From positions 1 to 12,974 of the forward strand of contig JAISZF010000117.1 in assembly GCA_031269415.1 (NCBI GenBank): 12,974 bases of DNA. The letters run 5' to 3'. A program made the translations under genes and the position numbers. This DNA comes from Clostridiales bacterium (GTDB lineage Bacteria > Bacillota > Clostridia > Lachnospirales > WQUN01). Under the pieces are notes generated by a model. That model saw nothing but the letters and a program-made list of their open reading frames with translations. It had not been told where the DNA came from and did not search any database. This document shows, in pieces, positions 5,375-12,953 of the stretch (its first letter is position 1; every line of letters begins with the position of its first letter).

Positions 5375-6764
5375 AGTAACCCTCACCGATTACAGGGGAG
5401 CGGAATTGCTTCGCAACATAAGCTTCCATATCGGCAAGGGCGAGATTATGGGCCTTATTTGCCTGAATAATCACGGCTTGGATGCGCTTGTGGATCTGAT
5501 AAGGCAAAACACGCCCATTCGCTGCGGCCATGTGTATATCGGGGAAAAGTTGATCAACAGCTATCGGCGGATTTCCCCCTTCGATAATCCGGCGGCGGTT
5601 ATTGATAAACGCGGTAGGCTGCTTGATTATATGTCCATGTCCGACAATATATTTGTTATCCGACCGGGGTTTAAGAGATTCATTATCCCGGATAGAGCCT
5701 TGGACAGGCGTTTTGATCAAATCGCCGCTGAACTGGATCTGCCGGTCAGCGGGAGGACATGGGCAGCCGACTTAAGCCCGTTGGAGCGCTGCGCAGCCGA
5801 GCTTGTGAGGGCTTCGGCCACAGGGGCTGTTCTGGTTATAATAAGGGATATAAGCGATGTGATTATGGAATCGGAATTGGCGCGGTTTCACGATTATATC
5901 CGGCGGTACGCGTCAAAGGGTATGTCGTTTCTTTATATCTCCAACTATCACGATGAAATCAGCCAGATTTGTAACAGAGCCGCGTTGATGTCTAACGGTG
6001 AAATTATAAAAATATTAAGCCGCGAAAACCTGCGAGATCCCCTGCTTATCGATCCACCCCTTGAAGTACGGGATACCCTTCCGTTGTCCGCGAGACGCGC
6101 TCAAATTGAGAAGGAAGAGCCTGCGCTGACACTCAAGGCATTAAGTTACGGCTCTATGAACGATTTTACCTTGTCGGTACACAAGGGCGAGTGCCTGCTG
6201 ATATTCGATCAAGATAATTCGATTGCCGCCCCGATGGAAGCCATTATGTCCGTCCAGGCCAGGCCGAGATCGGGCGGAGTTTTTTTTAACTCCGCGAAAG
6301 CGGCGCGTAAGCGGGATATATACCGAAATATTATGGTGATCGGGGAGAACCCCATCAGGAATACGCTGTTCCACAATATGTCTTTTTTGGACAATTTCTG
6401 TTTCCCGCTGGAACGCCGTACGCCGCGCCTTTGGCTAGATAACCGCGCGCGTCGCTGCGTCCTGCGGGAGTACAGGGAAATTATCGGCGAGGATATTAAC
6501 GCCGAGGATATTTCCATGCTGTCCAGATTGTCGCTGTATAACCTAATCTACCACCGGGTATGCCTCTTCAAGCCGAAAGCCGTATTCTGCGTTCAGCCTA
6601 TGGCCGAAACAGATTTGCGCGCGCGGCGTCATGTGCTGGGACTTATACGTATGCTGCGTGATCGCGGGATCGCCGCGGTTATTTTGGCGTCGAGCCTGCG
6701 AGATAACCTCATAGCCGCCGACAGGGTGGTTGAGGTTGAGAACGGGCGGCAGAAACGGGAGTGA
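5316..6764 (+). CDS. Catalytically dead double-cassette sugar ABC ATPase homologue (candidate signalling protein)
   Basis: Up to 482 aa from GTG 5316, which overlaps the kinase gene by 59 bases. AGGAAGGG (5331-5338) suggests a later start near 5346, where the codon is ATC. The overall plan matches the tandem NBDs of CUT2 sugar ATPases: an opening strand set LLRNISFHIGKGEIMGL, a second cassette from about residue 270, and matching spacing throughout. Every catalytic motif is gone. Walker A 1 reads CLNNHGLDA (about 49-57), with no Lys-Ser-Thr. Walker B 1 reads LVIIRDISD. The switch His is Asn (YISNYHDEI). The second cassette has FDQDNSIAAP for Walker A and FCVQPMAETD for Walker B. The frame is open and the fold pattern kept, so this looks like a retained pseudoenzyme rather than decay. 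Its place after the kinase suggests a role in signalling (inference). Confidence 0.85.
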   Translation: MKNCLRKGTLIKPDALCLNKVTLTDYRGAELLRNISFHIGKGEIMGLICLNNHGLDALVDLIRQNTPIRCGHVYIGEKLINSYRRISPFDNPAAVIDKRGRLLDYMSMSDNIFVIRPGFKRFIIPDRALDRRFDQIAAELDLPVSGRTWAADLSPLERCAAELVRASATGAVLVIIRDISDVIMESELARFHDYIRRYASKGMSFLYISNYHDEISQICNRAALMSNGEIIKILSRENLRDPLLIDPPLEVRDTLPLSARRAQIEKEEPALTLKALSYGSMNDFTLSVHKGECLLIFDQDNSIAAPMEAIMSVQARPRSGGVFFNSAKAARKRDIYRNIMVIGENPIRNTLFHNMSFLDNFCFPLERRTPRLWLDNRARRCVLREYREIIGEDINAEDISMLSRLSLYNLIYHRVCLFKPKAVFCVQPMAETDLRARRHVLGLIRMLRDRGIAAVILASSLRDNLIAADRVVEVENGRQKRE

Positions 6765-6784
6765 GTTTAAAGTGGGGTGATTTA

Positions 6785-6859
6785 ATGGAATTTTCTATTG
6801 GCTACAAAGGTTGTCTGACTGCCGAGCAGATGTCTTGGCGAAGATATAGGGGGAGATGA
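6785..6859 (+). CDS. Possible 24-aa leader or coupling peptide before the Fic gene
   Basis: ATG 6785 follows GGGGTGAT with three bases spacing and opens 24 codons ending at TGA 6857-6859, two bases before the TTG start of the Fic gene. Residues include a central Cys and a basic tail, RRYRGR. Translation through it would bring ribosomes to the Fic start, whose own site AGGGGGAG lies inside the last codons. The reading frame may equally be chance; no family is recognised. Confidence 0.4.
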   Translation: MEFSIGYKGCLTAEQMSWRRYRGR

Positions 6860-6860
6860 G

Positions 6861-7871
6861 TTGAGCAAACCTCCATATACCATCACCGAGAAAGCAGCCG
6901 ATTACCTAGCTAAAATCGTGGAGACCGTAACCCGCCTTGAGTTCGGCACGGGCTTCAAGCGCGACATCAAACTGCACCGAGAGAACCGGGTACGGACGAT
7001 TCATTCCTCTCTCGCCATTGAGGGCAACACGCTGTCTCTCGGCGAAGTGTCCGCCGTTATTGAGGGCAAGGTCGTCGCGGGCAAGCAAACGGAGGTCAAA
7101 GAGGTCAAGAACGCCTACGAAGCCTACGATAAGATTATGACGTTCAACCCCTATGCCGTGAAGGACTTTTTGAAAGCCCACAAGCTGATGACCGACGGGC
7201 TTGTGAAAGAGGCGGGCAAGTTCCGTAGCGGCGATGTCGGCGTGTTCGACGGCGATGTGGCAATTCACATCGGGGCGCGTCCGCGGTTCGTGCAGCAACT
7301 TATCGAGGACTTGTTTGCCTGGGCGAAATCGTCGTACTTGCACCCGGTGCTGATGAGCGCGATTCTGCATTATGAGATAGAAACCATCCACCCCTTCGCC
7401 GATGGTAACGGGCGCATGGGGCGGCTTTGGCAGACACTCCTGCTCGCTAAGTGGAACGCCATTTTTGCGTGGATACCGATGGAGTCGGTTGTTTATCAAA
7501 ACAGGCAGGAATACTACGACGCGCTGTATTACGGTCAGCATATAGCTGATTCCAGCAAATTCATTGAGTTTACACTGTCAGCGTTGCTATCGTCTTTGGA
7601 AAAAATATACGCTGACTCATTGAATAGCGCAAACTTGGACGGTGATGCCAACCAAGATACCAACCAAGACGCAAGAGTGAGGATAATTCTCGCGTTTTGT
7701 GAAGAGCCGCGAACGCGCGATGAGATTCAGCGGTATATCGGCATCACGAACAGGGGCTATTTCAGAACCAAAATATTGAAGCCATTACTTGAATCCGGCA
7801 AGCTGAAAATGACAATCCCTGACAAGCCGAACAGCCGGAATCAGAAGTATGTAAAAGCATTATCGAGTTAA
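6861..7871 (+). CDS. Fic-domain protein, predicted AMP-transferase with built-in inhibitory motif
   Basis: The product is 336 aa, starting at TTG 6861 with AGGGGGAG five bases upstream. Residues about 100-245 hold the Fic fold, with the full active-site motif HPFADGNGRMGR (H177-R188): catalytic His, the acidic Mg-binding residue and the nucleotide-binding Gly-Asn-Gly-Arg. Near the N-terminus SLAIEG (S50-G55) fits the inhibitory (S/T)xxxE(G/N) motif, placing it among class II Fic proteins that are autoinhibited by E54. Residues about 260-336 look like a winged-helix domain. Fic enzymes transfer AMP or related groups to Ser/Thr/Tyr hydroxyls of target proteins; the target here is unknown. The gene is the last one before two terminators and lies in the same direction as the kinase operon, so co-transcription is likely. 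Confidence 0.9.
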   Translation: MSKPPYTITEKAADYLAKIVETVTRLEFGTGFKRDIKLHRENRVRTIHSSLAIEGNTLSLGEVSAVIEGKVVAGKQTEVKEVKNAYEAYDKIMTFNPYAVKDFLKAHKLMTDGLVKEAGKFRSGDVGVFDGDVAIHIGARPRFVQQLIEDLFAWAKSSYLHPVLMSAILHYEIETIHPFADGNGRMGRLWQTLLLAKWNAIFAWIPMESVVYQNRQEYYDALYYGQHIADSSKFIEFTLSALLSSLEKIYADSLNSANLDGDANQDTNQDARVRIILAFCEEPRTRDEIQRYIGITNRGYFRTKILKPLLESGKLKMTIPDKPNSRNQKYVKALSS

Positions 7872-7904
7872 CCGATTGACTTTTCCGTTTTGAAAACGCG
7901 AAGG

Positions 7905-7945
7905 AGCCCGTGAACAGCCGAGAATCGGCTATTCACGGGCTTTTT
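7905..7945 (+). terminator. Strong intrinsic terminator after the Fic gene
   Basis: The outer stem AGCCCGTGAA (7905-7914) pairs with TTCACGGGCT (7932-7941). One mismatch leads to an inner stem AGCCGA/TCGGCT with loop GAA. Five T follow at 7941-7945. It ends the signalling operon. Confidence 0.9.
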
Positions 7946-7959
7946 CGAATAATCCCTAT

Positions 7960-7987
7960 CGCGCCCCGCCTGGCGGCGCGTTTTTTT
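7960..7987 (+). terminator. Second, tandem intrinsic terminator
   Basis: CGCGCC (7960-7965) and GGCGCG (7975-7980) form a GC stem with a nine-base loop, followed by seven T (7981-7987). It lies 15 bases after the first terminator. Together they insulate the importer operon from the signalling operon. Confidence 0.8.
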
Positions 7988-8003
7988 GCACGATCCAAAG
8001 AAT

Positions 8004-8059
8004 CCCCCTGTAAGTCAAAATATACACCCCTATTCACAATATTACCCGGCTGTTATACT
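8004..8059 (+). promoter_or_regulatory. Candidate regulated promoter of the sugar importer, with AraC-type direct repeats
   Basis: An extended -10 box TGTTATACT (8051-8059) has no good -35 box; the nearest are TATTCA (17-base spacer) and TTCACA (15-base spacer). Just upstream, CCCCT followed by an AT-rich part occurs at 8005-8009 and again at 8027-8031, exactly 22 bases apart. That is the geometry of AraC-family direct half-sites next to an activated promoter. The regulator at 2709 is the obvious candidate activator (inference). The leader to the ATG at 8175 would be about 110 bases and holds a possible hairpin, GCTGTA (8108-8113) with TACAGC (8135-8140). I see no gene in the 7872-8174 gap. 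Confidence 0.5.
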
Positions 8060-8174
8060 GATTTGCGTAATAAGTAGCAGCGCATTGATTATATCGCCCA
8101 AAACCACGCTGTATGTCAGGTAAAATTTGTGCCTTACAGCGAGACGAGGGCTAAAACGGACAGGTGATCGTTTT

Positions 8175-9740
8175 ATGCGAAGTGATGCGGCCGTAGCTGA
8201 TAAAGCGGCGCGGGAGCGAAACGCGCCCGAATATATTGTGGAAATGTCCGGTATCAATAAAGCCTTTCCCGGCGTGCAGGCGCTGGATAACGTTTCGTTT
8301 CAATTAAGGGCGGGCGAGGTTCTCGCGCTTCTGGGCGAGAACGGCGCGGGGAAATCTACCCTTATGAAAGTGCTTAGCGGCATTTACCCCAGGGACAGCG
8401 GGGAGATTATTGTCTTCGGCGCGAAGCAGGGCGAGTATAACGCGAAAAAGGCGAAAGAACTCGGAGTGGCCATCATTCATCAGGAACTCAATATGTGTTC
8501 GCACCTTACCGTGGCCGAGAATATCTTTCTGGGCCGCGAGCTTACAAAACGGGGAGTTTTAACGCAAACCGAGATGAATAATAAGGCGCGGGAGATACTC
8601 GGCAGGCTGAACGTGGACATAGACCCGGAAACCGTGGTCGGGGATCTGGCTGTTTCCAAACAGCAGATGGTGGAAATCGCTAAAGCCCTGTCCATTGACG
8701 CGCGGATACTTATAATGGATGAGCCGACCTCAGCCCTGACCGCCAAGGAAATCGAGGATCTATTCCGTATAATCCGCGAACTGCGGGCGGATGGCCGAGG
8801 CGTTATATATATCTCACACAGGCTGGAGGAAATAGGGCGCATAGCCGATCGCGTCACAATCATGCGCGACGGGAAATATATAACGGACATGAATAACGAG
8901 GACACTACCCTGCCGGAGATCATCTCATATATGGTGGGGCGTGAGATTAAGGAAAAATATCCGAAGATCTCCTGCCAGAGGGGCGGGAAGATCTTCGAGG
9001 TGCGCAATCTGAACGCGGGCCTCATGGTGCGGAATATTAACCTGGAATTGTATAAGGGAGAGATCGTGGGCGTCGCCGGGCTGATGGGCGCGGGAAGAAC
9101 AGAGATGACACGGGCGGTTTTCGGTGTGGATCCGAAAGAAAGCGGCCAGATATTTTTAAACGGGAAGCAGTTAATAATACGCGGCCCGTTCGACGCGATC
9201 AAAAACGGCGTGGTGCTGGTTCCGGAGGATCGAAAGAAAGACGGGCTGTGCGTGAGACTGAGCGTGCGGGAAAACATTTCCCTGCCGAGCCTCGACATTA
9301 TTTCCAATCGCTTCGGATACGTGAACCTGCGCTCGGAGCGGGCAATGGTTGAAAAATATATACGGGAGCTGCGGATAAGGCTGCCCCACGCGGAAGTGGA
9401 GACCGTAAGCCTTTCCGGGGGTAATCAGCAGAAAGTGGTCGTAAGCAAGTGGCTGGCCCGCAATTCCCAAGTCGTGATATTTGACGAGCCGACGCGCGGC
9501 ATAGACGTTGCCGCTAAAGTCGAGATTTATAATCTGATGAACGATCTGAAGCGTAATGGCATAGGGGTAATGTTCGTTTCGTCGGAAATGCCGGAAATTA
9601 TGGGCGTAAGCGACCGGATAATAGTCATGTGCGACGGCAGGATCACAGGAGAATTTATGGCAGGCGAAGCCACGCAAAACGAGATTATGAAACGCGCCAC
9701 AATGTTCGACGACAAGTTAGCGGTCGCCGAATCCGTTTAG
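8175..9740 (+). CDS. CUT2-type sugar ABC importer, double-domain ATPase (MglA/RbsA-like)
   Basis: The product is 521 aa. ATG 8175 is chosen because AGGTGATC (8162-8169) sits just upstream; an in-frame TTG at 8127 lacks a site. The first cassette is complete: Walker A GENGAGKST (54-62), Q-loop Q103, signature region LAVSKQQ (158-164), Walker B ILIMDEP (D182, E183) and switch H215. The second cassette has the usual altered Walker A GLMGAGRTE (302-310), a full signature LSGGNQQK (413-420) and Walker B VVIFDEP (D437, E438). This asymmetry is normal for the family, which powers uptake of ribose, galactose, xylose or similar sugars. It acts on the inner face of the membrane with the permease encoded 20 bases downstream. 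It is also an intact paralogue for comparison with the dead homologue at 5316. Confidence 0.95.
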   Translation: MRSDAAVADKAARERNAPEYIVEMSGINKAFPGVQALDNVSFQLRAGEVLALLGENGAGKSTLMKVLSGIYPRDSGEIIVFGAKQGEYNAKKAKELGVAIIHQELNMCSHLTVAENIFLGRELTKRGVLTQTEMNNKAREILGRLNVDIDPETVVGDLAVSKQQMVEIAKALSIDARILIMDEPTSALTAKEIEDLFRIIRELRADGRGVIYISHRLEEIGRIADRVTIMRDGKYITDMNNEDTTLPEIISYMVGREIKEKYPKISCQRGGKIFEVRNLNAGLMVRNINLELYKGEIVGVAGLMGAGRTEMTRAVFGVDPKESGQIFLNGKQLIIRGPFDAIKNGVVLVPEDRKKDGLCVRLSVRENISLPSLDIISNRFGYVNLRSERAMVEKYIRELRIRLPHAEVETVSLSGGNQQKVVVSKWLARNSQVVIFDEPTRGIDVAAKVEIYNLMNDLKRNGIGVMFVSSEMPEIMGVSDRIIVMCDGRITGEFMAGEATQNEIMKRATMFDDKLAVAESV

Positions 9741-9760
9741 AGCGTTGGGGGTGAGTGGAC

Positions 9761-10891
9761 ATGAATACTGATAAAACGCGGCGCGGAAAGAATTACTTCA
9801 AGCGTCTGCTGGCTGTTCGCGGCATGGGGCAGGTTATATCCGTAACCATCGGTTTGATCGCTCTTTGCGTTGTGTTTCAGATTTTAAGCTCTAATTTTTT
9901 TTCGCCGGATAATATGGGGAACCTGCTGCGGCAAATCGCGCCGTATCTGATTATTGGGATAGCACAGTCATATGTGCTGATCACGGGCAATATTGATCTC
10001 TCCATCGGATCGATTATGGGCATGAGCAGCATGATGGCCGCCACAATGATGACAAAGGGTGTCCATCCCGTATGGGCTATATTGACTACGTTTATATGCT
10101 GCGTCGCCGCCGGGGTTATCAACGGCCAACTGGTGGCGACATGCAAACTGCCGCCATTTATAGCCACTTTGGGCACAATGACAATAGCGCGGGGCATAGC
10201 GCAGATAGTCAACAACAATCACAATACCGACACAATCAGCATCGGAATAGGCAAGGCCACGACAGAGGCTTTCAAAAACTTTTTCTATTACGGAAAAATA
10301 CTCACATTCGGCGGCAAAATGGATGCCGGCGGGAACCTGATAGGCGGTTTTTCCATCTACAGCCCTGTTATTATCGCTATCGCGCTCTGGCTGCTCTTCA
10401 ATTTTCTTCTCAGTAAGACGCGGACTGGCCGACATATTTACGCGGTGGGAAGCAACGCTGACGCTGCCCGGCTGTCCGGAGTTAATATCAGCGCGACTAT
10501 TACCGCCGCCTATGTCGTCAGCGCGGCATGCGCGTGCGTGGCGGGTTTGATCGTCTGCGCCACAACCGGAATGGGCGCGATGGATACGGGAAACAGCTAT
10601 GAGCTTTACGCCGTGGCCGCTTCTGTAATCGGCGGCGTAAGCACTTTGGGCGGCCAGGGCATACTGCTGGGTACCGTAATCGGCGCTGCTATCTGGAGCG
10701 TGCTGCAAAACGGGCTGCAATTCGCGGGAGCGCCTGTGGCTATCCGCAATATCGTAATAGGCATTATCGTTGTCTTATCAGTGCTGCTGGATGTGCTTAT
10801 CAGGAGAGGCTCACAGAGACGTTTAACAGATACGCCGTTTCTGAATTCTTTGCTGAATCGCGGCCAGGAGAAAACGGAATCACGGGTGTAA
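9761..10891 (+). CDS. CUT2-type sugar ABC importer permease (RbsC-like)
   Basis: The product is 376 aa from ATG 9761; GGGGGTGA (9747-9754 area) fits it better than an in-frame GTG at 9755. It belongs to the BPD_transp_2 permease family, with many hydrophobic segments, starting at about residues 24-43. The family motif ITGNIDLSIGSIMG (75-88) is present, as are a cytoplasmic loop SKTRTGRHIYAVGSNADAARLSG and a C-terminal ELYAVAASVIGGVSTLGGQG segment. Length is slightly above the usual 320-350. The permease works as a homodimer coupled to the ATPase encoded upstream and receives sugar from the binding protein encoded downstream. Which sugar cannot be told from these motifs. Confidence 0.95.
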   Translation: MNTDKTRRGKNYFKRLLAVRGMGQVISVTIGLIALCVVFQILSSNFFSPDNMGNLLRQIAPYLIIGIAQSYVLITGNIDLSIGSIMGMSSMMAATMMTKGVHPVWAILTTFICCVAAGVINGQLVATCKLPPFIATLGTMTIARGIAQIVNNNHNTDTISIGIGKATTEAFKNFFYYGKILTFGGKMDAGGNLIGGFSIYSPVIIAIALWLLFNFLLSKTRTGRHIYAVGSNADAARLSGVNISATITAAYVVSAACACVAGLIVCATTGMGAMDTGNSYELYAVAASVIGGVSTLGGQGILLGTVIGAAIWSVLQNGLQFAGAPVAIRNIVIGIIVVLSVLLDVLIRRGSQRRLTDTPFLNSLLNRGQEKTESRV

Positions 10892-10899
10892 GAAGCGTT

Positions 10900-10924
10900 C
10901 GGGCGTGTTTCGCGCCCGCGTTTT
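10900..10924 (+). terminator. Hairpin between permease and binding-protein genes (attenuator or processing site)
   Basis: CGGGCG (10900-10905) and CGCCCG (10913-10918) form a GC stem with a seven-base loop, followed after CG by four T (10921-10924). The T run is short, so termination would be partial. Such hairpins often protect or tune the mRNA of a binding protein, which is needed in excess over the membrane parts. Confidence 0.5.
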
Positions 10925-10958
10925 ATAAACGTATTTAATTATGTAGGAGGTTTTTAGT

Positions 10959-12860
10959 ATGCTTAGAAAGTTGTTTTACCTTCCAGCTTTAGCCGTGTCC
11001 CTTTCCGCCGTGCTTGTGTTCGGCGCCGCGTGCGGAGGATCGAGCGTCCAGACGGCCTCGACCCAGTCCCCCTCGGCGGAGACAGAGCAGGCCGCGGTTG
11101 AATCTGCGGCGCCCGAGCCGGAGCAATCGGCTGAACCCGCGCCCGCGGCAGGTTCCAAGGTCTATCTGATAACAATGGATCAGATGGATCAATATTGGGC
11201 CAACATAGACGCCGGGTGCCGGCAGGCTGTGGACGAACTCAAAGCCGCCGGCACGGAAGTAGAGTACATATGGCAGGCGCCTGACGTTAAGGACGACGCC
11301 AAACAGATCGAGGTAATCAACAACGCGGTCGCGGCCGGAGCGGGAGTGATTCTGCTGGCGGCGAACGGTCCCGACGCGGTGACATCGGCGCTGCAAGAAG
11401 CAACGGGAAAAGGCGTGAAAATTATCTATGTGGATTCCCCGGCTGATTTCCCGGCCGAACAGACATTAACCACCGATAACACCGCCGCCGGGAAGACAGC
11501 GGGCGAAACAATGATCGCCGCTTTGACGGAAAAGGGCGTCACTTCCGGGAAGATAGGTGTGGTGAACGTCAATTCCTCCACCGCTTCGGTTGTGGCTCGG
11601 GAAACCGGGTTCCGTTCGGCTTTTGAGGGCAGCGCTTTCGAGTTTTTGGAAACGCAGTACGCTGAGGGCGACGTGGCCCGTTCCAAAGACGCCGCCACAA
11701 ACTTTGTAACACAGGGAGTTGTTGGCTTGTTCGGCGCTAATGAAGGCTCCACCACAGGCGTCGGCAACGCCATTAAAGAAAGCGGCAACACTGTAATCGG
11801 CGTGGGTTTTGACAACTCCGGCGCGATACAGGAATTGATTCAAGACGGCGCTCTGCTGGCGACAATGCAGCAGAACCCAGATAAAATGGGTTATCAAGGC
11901 ATGTTGAGCGCGGCGAAGATTCTCGCGGGCGAAACCATTCCCGAATCCGAGAAAAATATCGATACCGCTGTGTCCGTGCTTCGCGCCGAGGGCGGCCAGA
12001 CAGCTTCAACCACAGCCGCCAGCGGCAAGGTGTACCTGATAACAATGGATCAGATGGATCAGTATTGGGCCAATATCGACGCCGGATGCAAGAAAGCTGT
12101 TGAAGAGTTGAACGCGGCGGGCAGCTCAATAGAGTATATCTGGCAGGCGCCGGACGTTAAGGACGACGCCAAGCAGATTGAGGTAATCAACAACGCTGTG
12201 GCGGCCGGCGCGCAGGTTATACTGCTGGCGGCTAACGGCCCTGACGCGGTGACATCGGCGTTGCAGGAAGCCACTGGCAAAGGCGTAAAAATTATTTATG
12301 TGGACTCCCCAGCCGATTTCCCAGCCGAACAGACATTAACCACCGATAACACCGCCGCCGGGAAGACAGCGGGCGAAACAATGATCGCGGCTTTGACGGA
12401 AAAGGGCGTTACATCCGGGAAGATCGGCGTGGTGAACGTCAATTCCTCCACCGCTTCGGTTGTGGCTCGCGAAACCGGGTTCCGCTCGGCTTTCGAGGGC
12501 AGCGCTTTCGAATTTCTGGAAACGCAGTACGCCGAGGGCGACGTGGCCCGCTCTAAAGACGCTGCCACTAACTTTGTCACTCAGGGAGTCGTCGGGTTGT
12601 TCGGCGCTAATGAAGGCTCCACCACAGGCGTCGGCAACGCCATCAAAGAAGCGGGCGGCACTGTAATCGGCGTTGGTTTTGACAACTCCGGCGCGATACA
12701 GGAATTGATTCAAGACGGCGCTTTGCTGGCGACAATGCAGCAGAACCCGGATAAAATGGGTTATCAGGGTATGCTGAGCGCGGCGAAGATTCTCGCGGGC
12801 GAAACCATTCCCGAATCCGAAAAGAATATTGACACGGCTGTTTCCGTACTAAAGAAGTAA
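10959..12860 (+). CDS. Sugar-binding lipoprotein with two tandem, near-identical binding domains
   Basis: The product is 633 aa, roughly twice the usual length. ATG 10959 has TAGGAGG eight bases upstream. The signal peptide is residues 1-24, with a slightly unusual lipobox FGAAC (Cys25 lipidated). Residues 26-66 are an Ala/Glu/Pro/Ser linker. Copy 1 (67-341) and copy 2 (357-631) are each a full Peripla_BP_4 (RbsB-like) domain, joined by a 15-residue linker, RAEGGQTASTTAASG. The copies differ at only 10 of 275 residues: seven near the first helix (copy 1 residues 88, 89, 92, 95, 99, 100, 101), one at 129 and two at 275 and 277. Both should bind the same ligand. The domain delivers sugar to the permease encoded upstream. 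Two domains on one lipid anchor would raise local ligand capacity. The gene appears intact. Confidence 0.95.
   Translation: MLRKLFYLPALAVSLSAVLVFGAACGGSSVQTASTQSPSAETEQAAVESAAPEPEQSAEPAPAAGSKVYLITMDQMDQYWANIDAGCRQAVDELKAAGTEVEYIWQAPDVKDDAKQIEVINNAVAAGAGVILLAANGPDAVTSALQEATGKGVKIIYVDSPADFPAEQTLTTDNTAAGKTAGETMIAALTEKGVTSGKIGVVNVNSSTASVVARETGFRSAFEGSAFEFLETQYAEGDVARSKDAATNFVTQGVVGLFGANEGSTTGVGNAIKESGNTVIGVGFDNSGAIQELIQDGALLATMQQNPDKMGYQGMLSAAKILAGETIPESEKNIDTAVSVLRAEGGQTASTTAASGKVYLITMDQMDQYWANIDAGCKKAVEELNAAGSSIEYIWQAPDVKDDAKQIEVINNAVAAGAQVILLAANGPDAVTSALQEATGKGVKIIYVDSPADFPAEQTLTTDNTAAGKTAGETMIAALTEKGVTSGKIGVVNVNSSTASVVARETGFRSAFEGSAFEFLETQYAEGDVARSKDAATNFVTQGVVGLFGANEGSTTGVGNAIKEAGGTVIGVGFDNSGAIQELIQDGALLATMQQNPDKMGYQGMLSAAKILAGETIPESEKNIDTAVSVLKK
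11157..11981 (+). repeat. Long in-frame direct repeat, copy 1 (binding domain)
   Basis: This 825-base stretch is repeated with an offset of 870 bases (290 codons) at 12027-12851. The two copies differ by scattered, mostly third-position substitutions and have no indel. Several long tracts are identical, for example about 65 bases starting near 11453. Amino-acid changes are concentrated in the first 250 bases. Confidence 0.95.
12027..12851 (+). repeat. Long in-frame direct repeat, copy 2 (binding domain)
   Basis: This is the second copy of the domain repeat at 11157-11981 and ends three codons before the stop. The linker before it (QTAST) resembles the QTAST just after the lipidated Cys in the N-terminal linker. 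That suggests the duplicated unit reached back into the linker. Many silent differences between copies argue against an assembly duplication. Confidence 0.95.
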
Positions 12861-12876
12861 GTGTTATTAAGCGGCG

Positions 12877-12906
12877 TGAACCCGGTATAATTAAAAGCCG
12901 GGTTCA
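12877..12906 (+). other. Hairpin after the binding-protein gene
   Basis: TGAACCCGG (12877-12885) and CCGGGTTCA (12898-12906) form a 9-bp stem with a 12-base AT-rich loop. No T run follows, so it is not a standard terminator. It probably protects the 3' end of the binding-protein mRNA or lowers read-through into the next gene. Confidence 0.55.
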
Positions 12907-12953
12907 GCGCGAACTTTAGTTAATCGAAGAACGCGCAGAAAGAGGGGACTGAA

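Noticed and set aside
6906..7541. 211-aa minus-strand reading frame opposite the Fic gene
   Set aside because: The plus strand encodes a complete Fic motif; the antisense frame has no family features and arises from codon bias.
9054..9130. Altered second Walker A (GLMGAGRTE) of the intact ATPase as a sign of decay
   Set aside because: This change is normal in the second cassette of MglA/RbsA-type ATPases; the signature and Walker B of that cassette are intact.
8480..9307. 275-aa minus-strand reading frame opposite the ATPase gene
   Set aside because: It is Ser/Arg/Ile-rich, typical of antisense translation of a conserved ABC ATPase, and has no ribosome site.
9968..10720. 250-aa minus-strand reading frame opposite the permease gene
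   Set aside because: It is antisense to a clearly conserved permease; the composition is that of reversed membrane segments.
10959..12860. Assembly error producing the duplicated binding domain
   Set aside because: The copies differ by many scattered silent substitutions and 10 residue changes and share one frame with a distinct linker, which a false duplication of one sequence would not give.
12877..12906. Hairpin after the binding-protein gene as an intrinsic terminator
   Set aside because: No T run follows the stem; another gene appears to start 48 bases later on the same strand.
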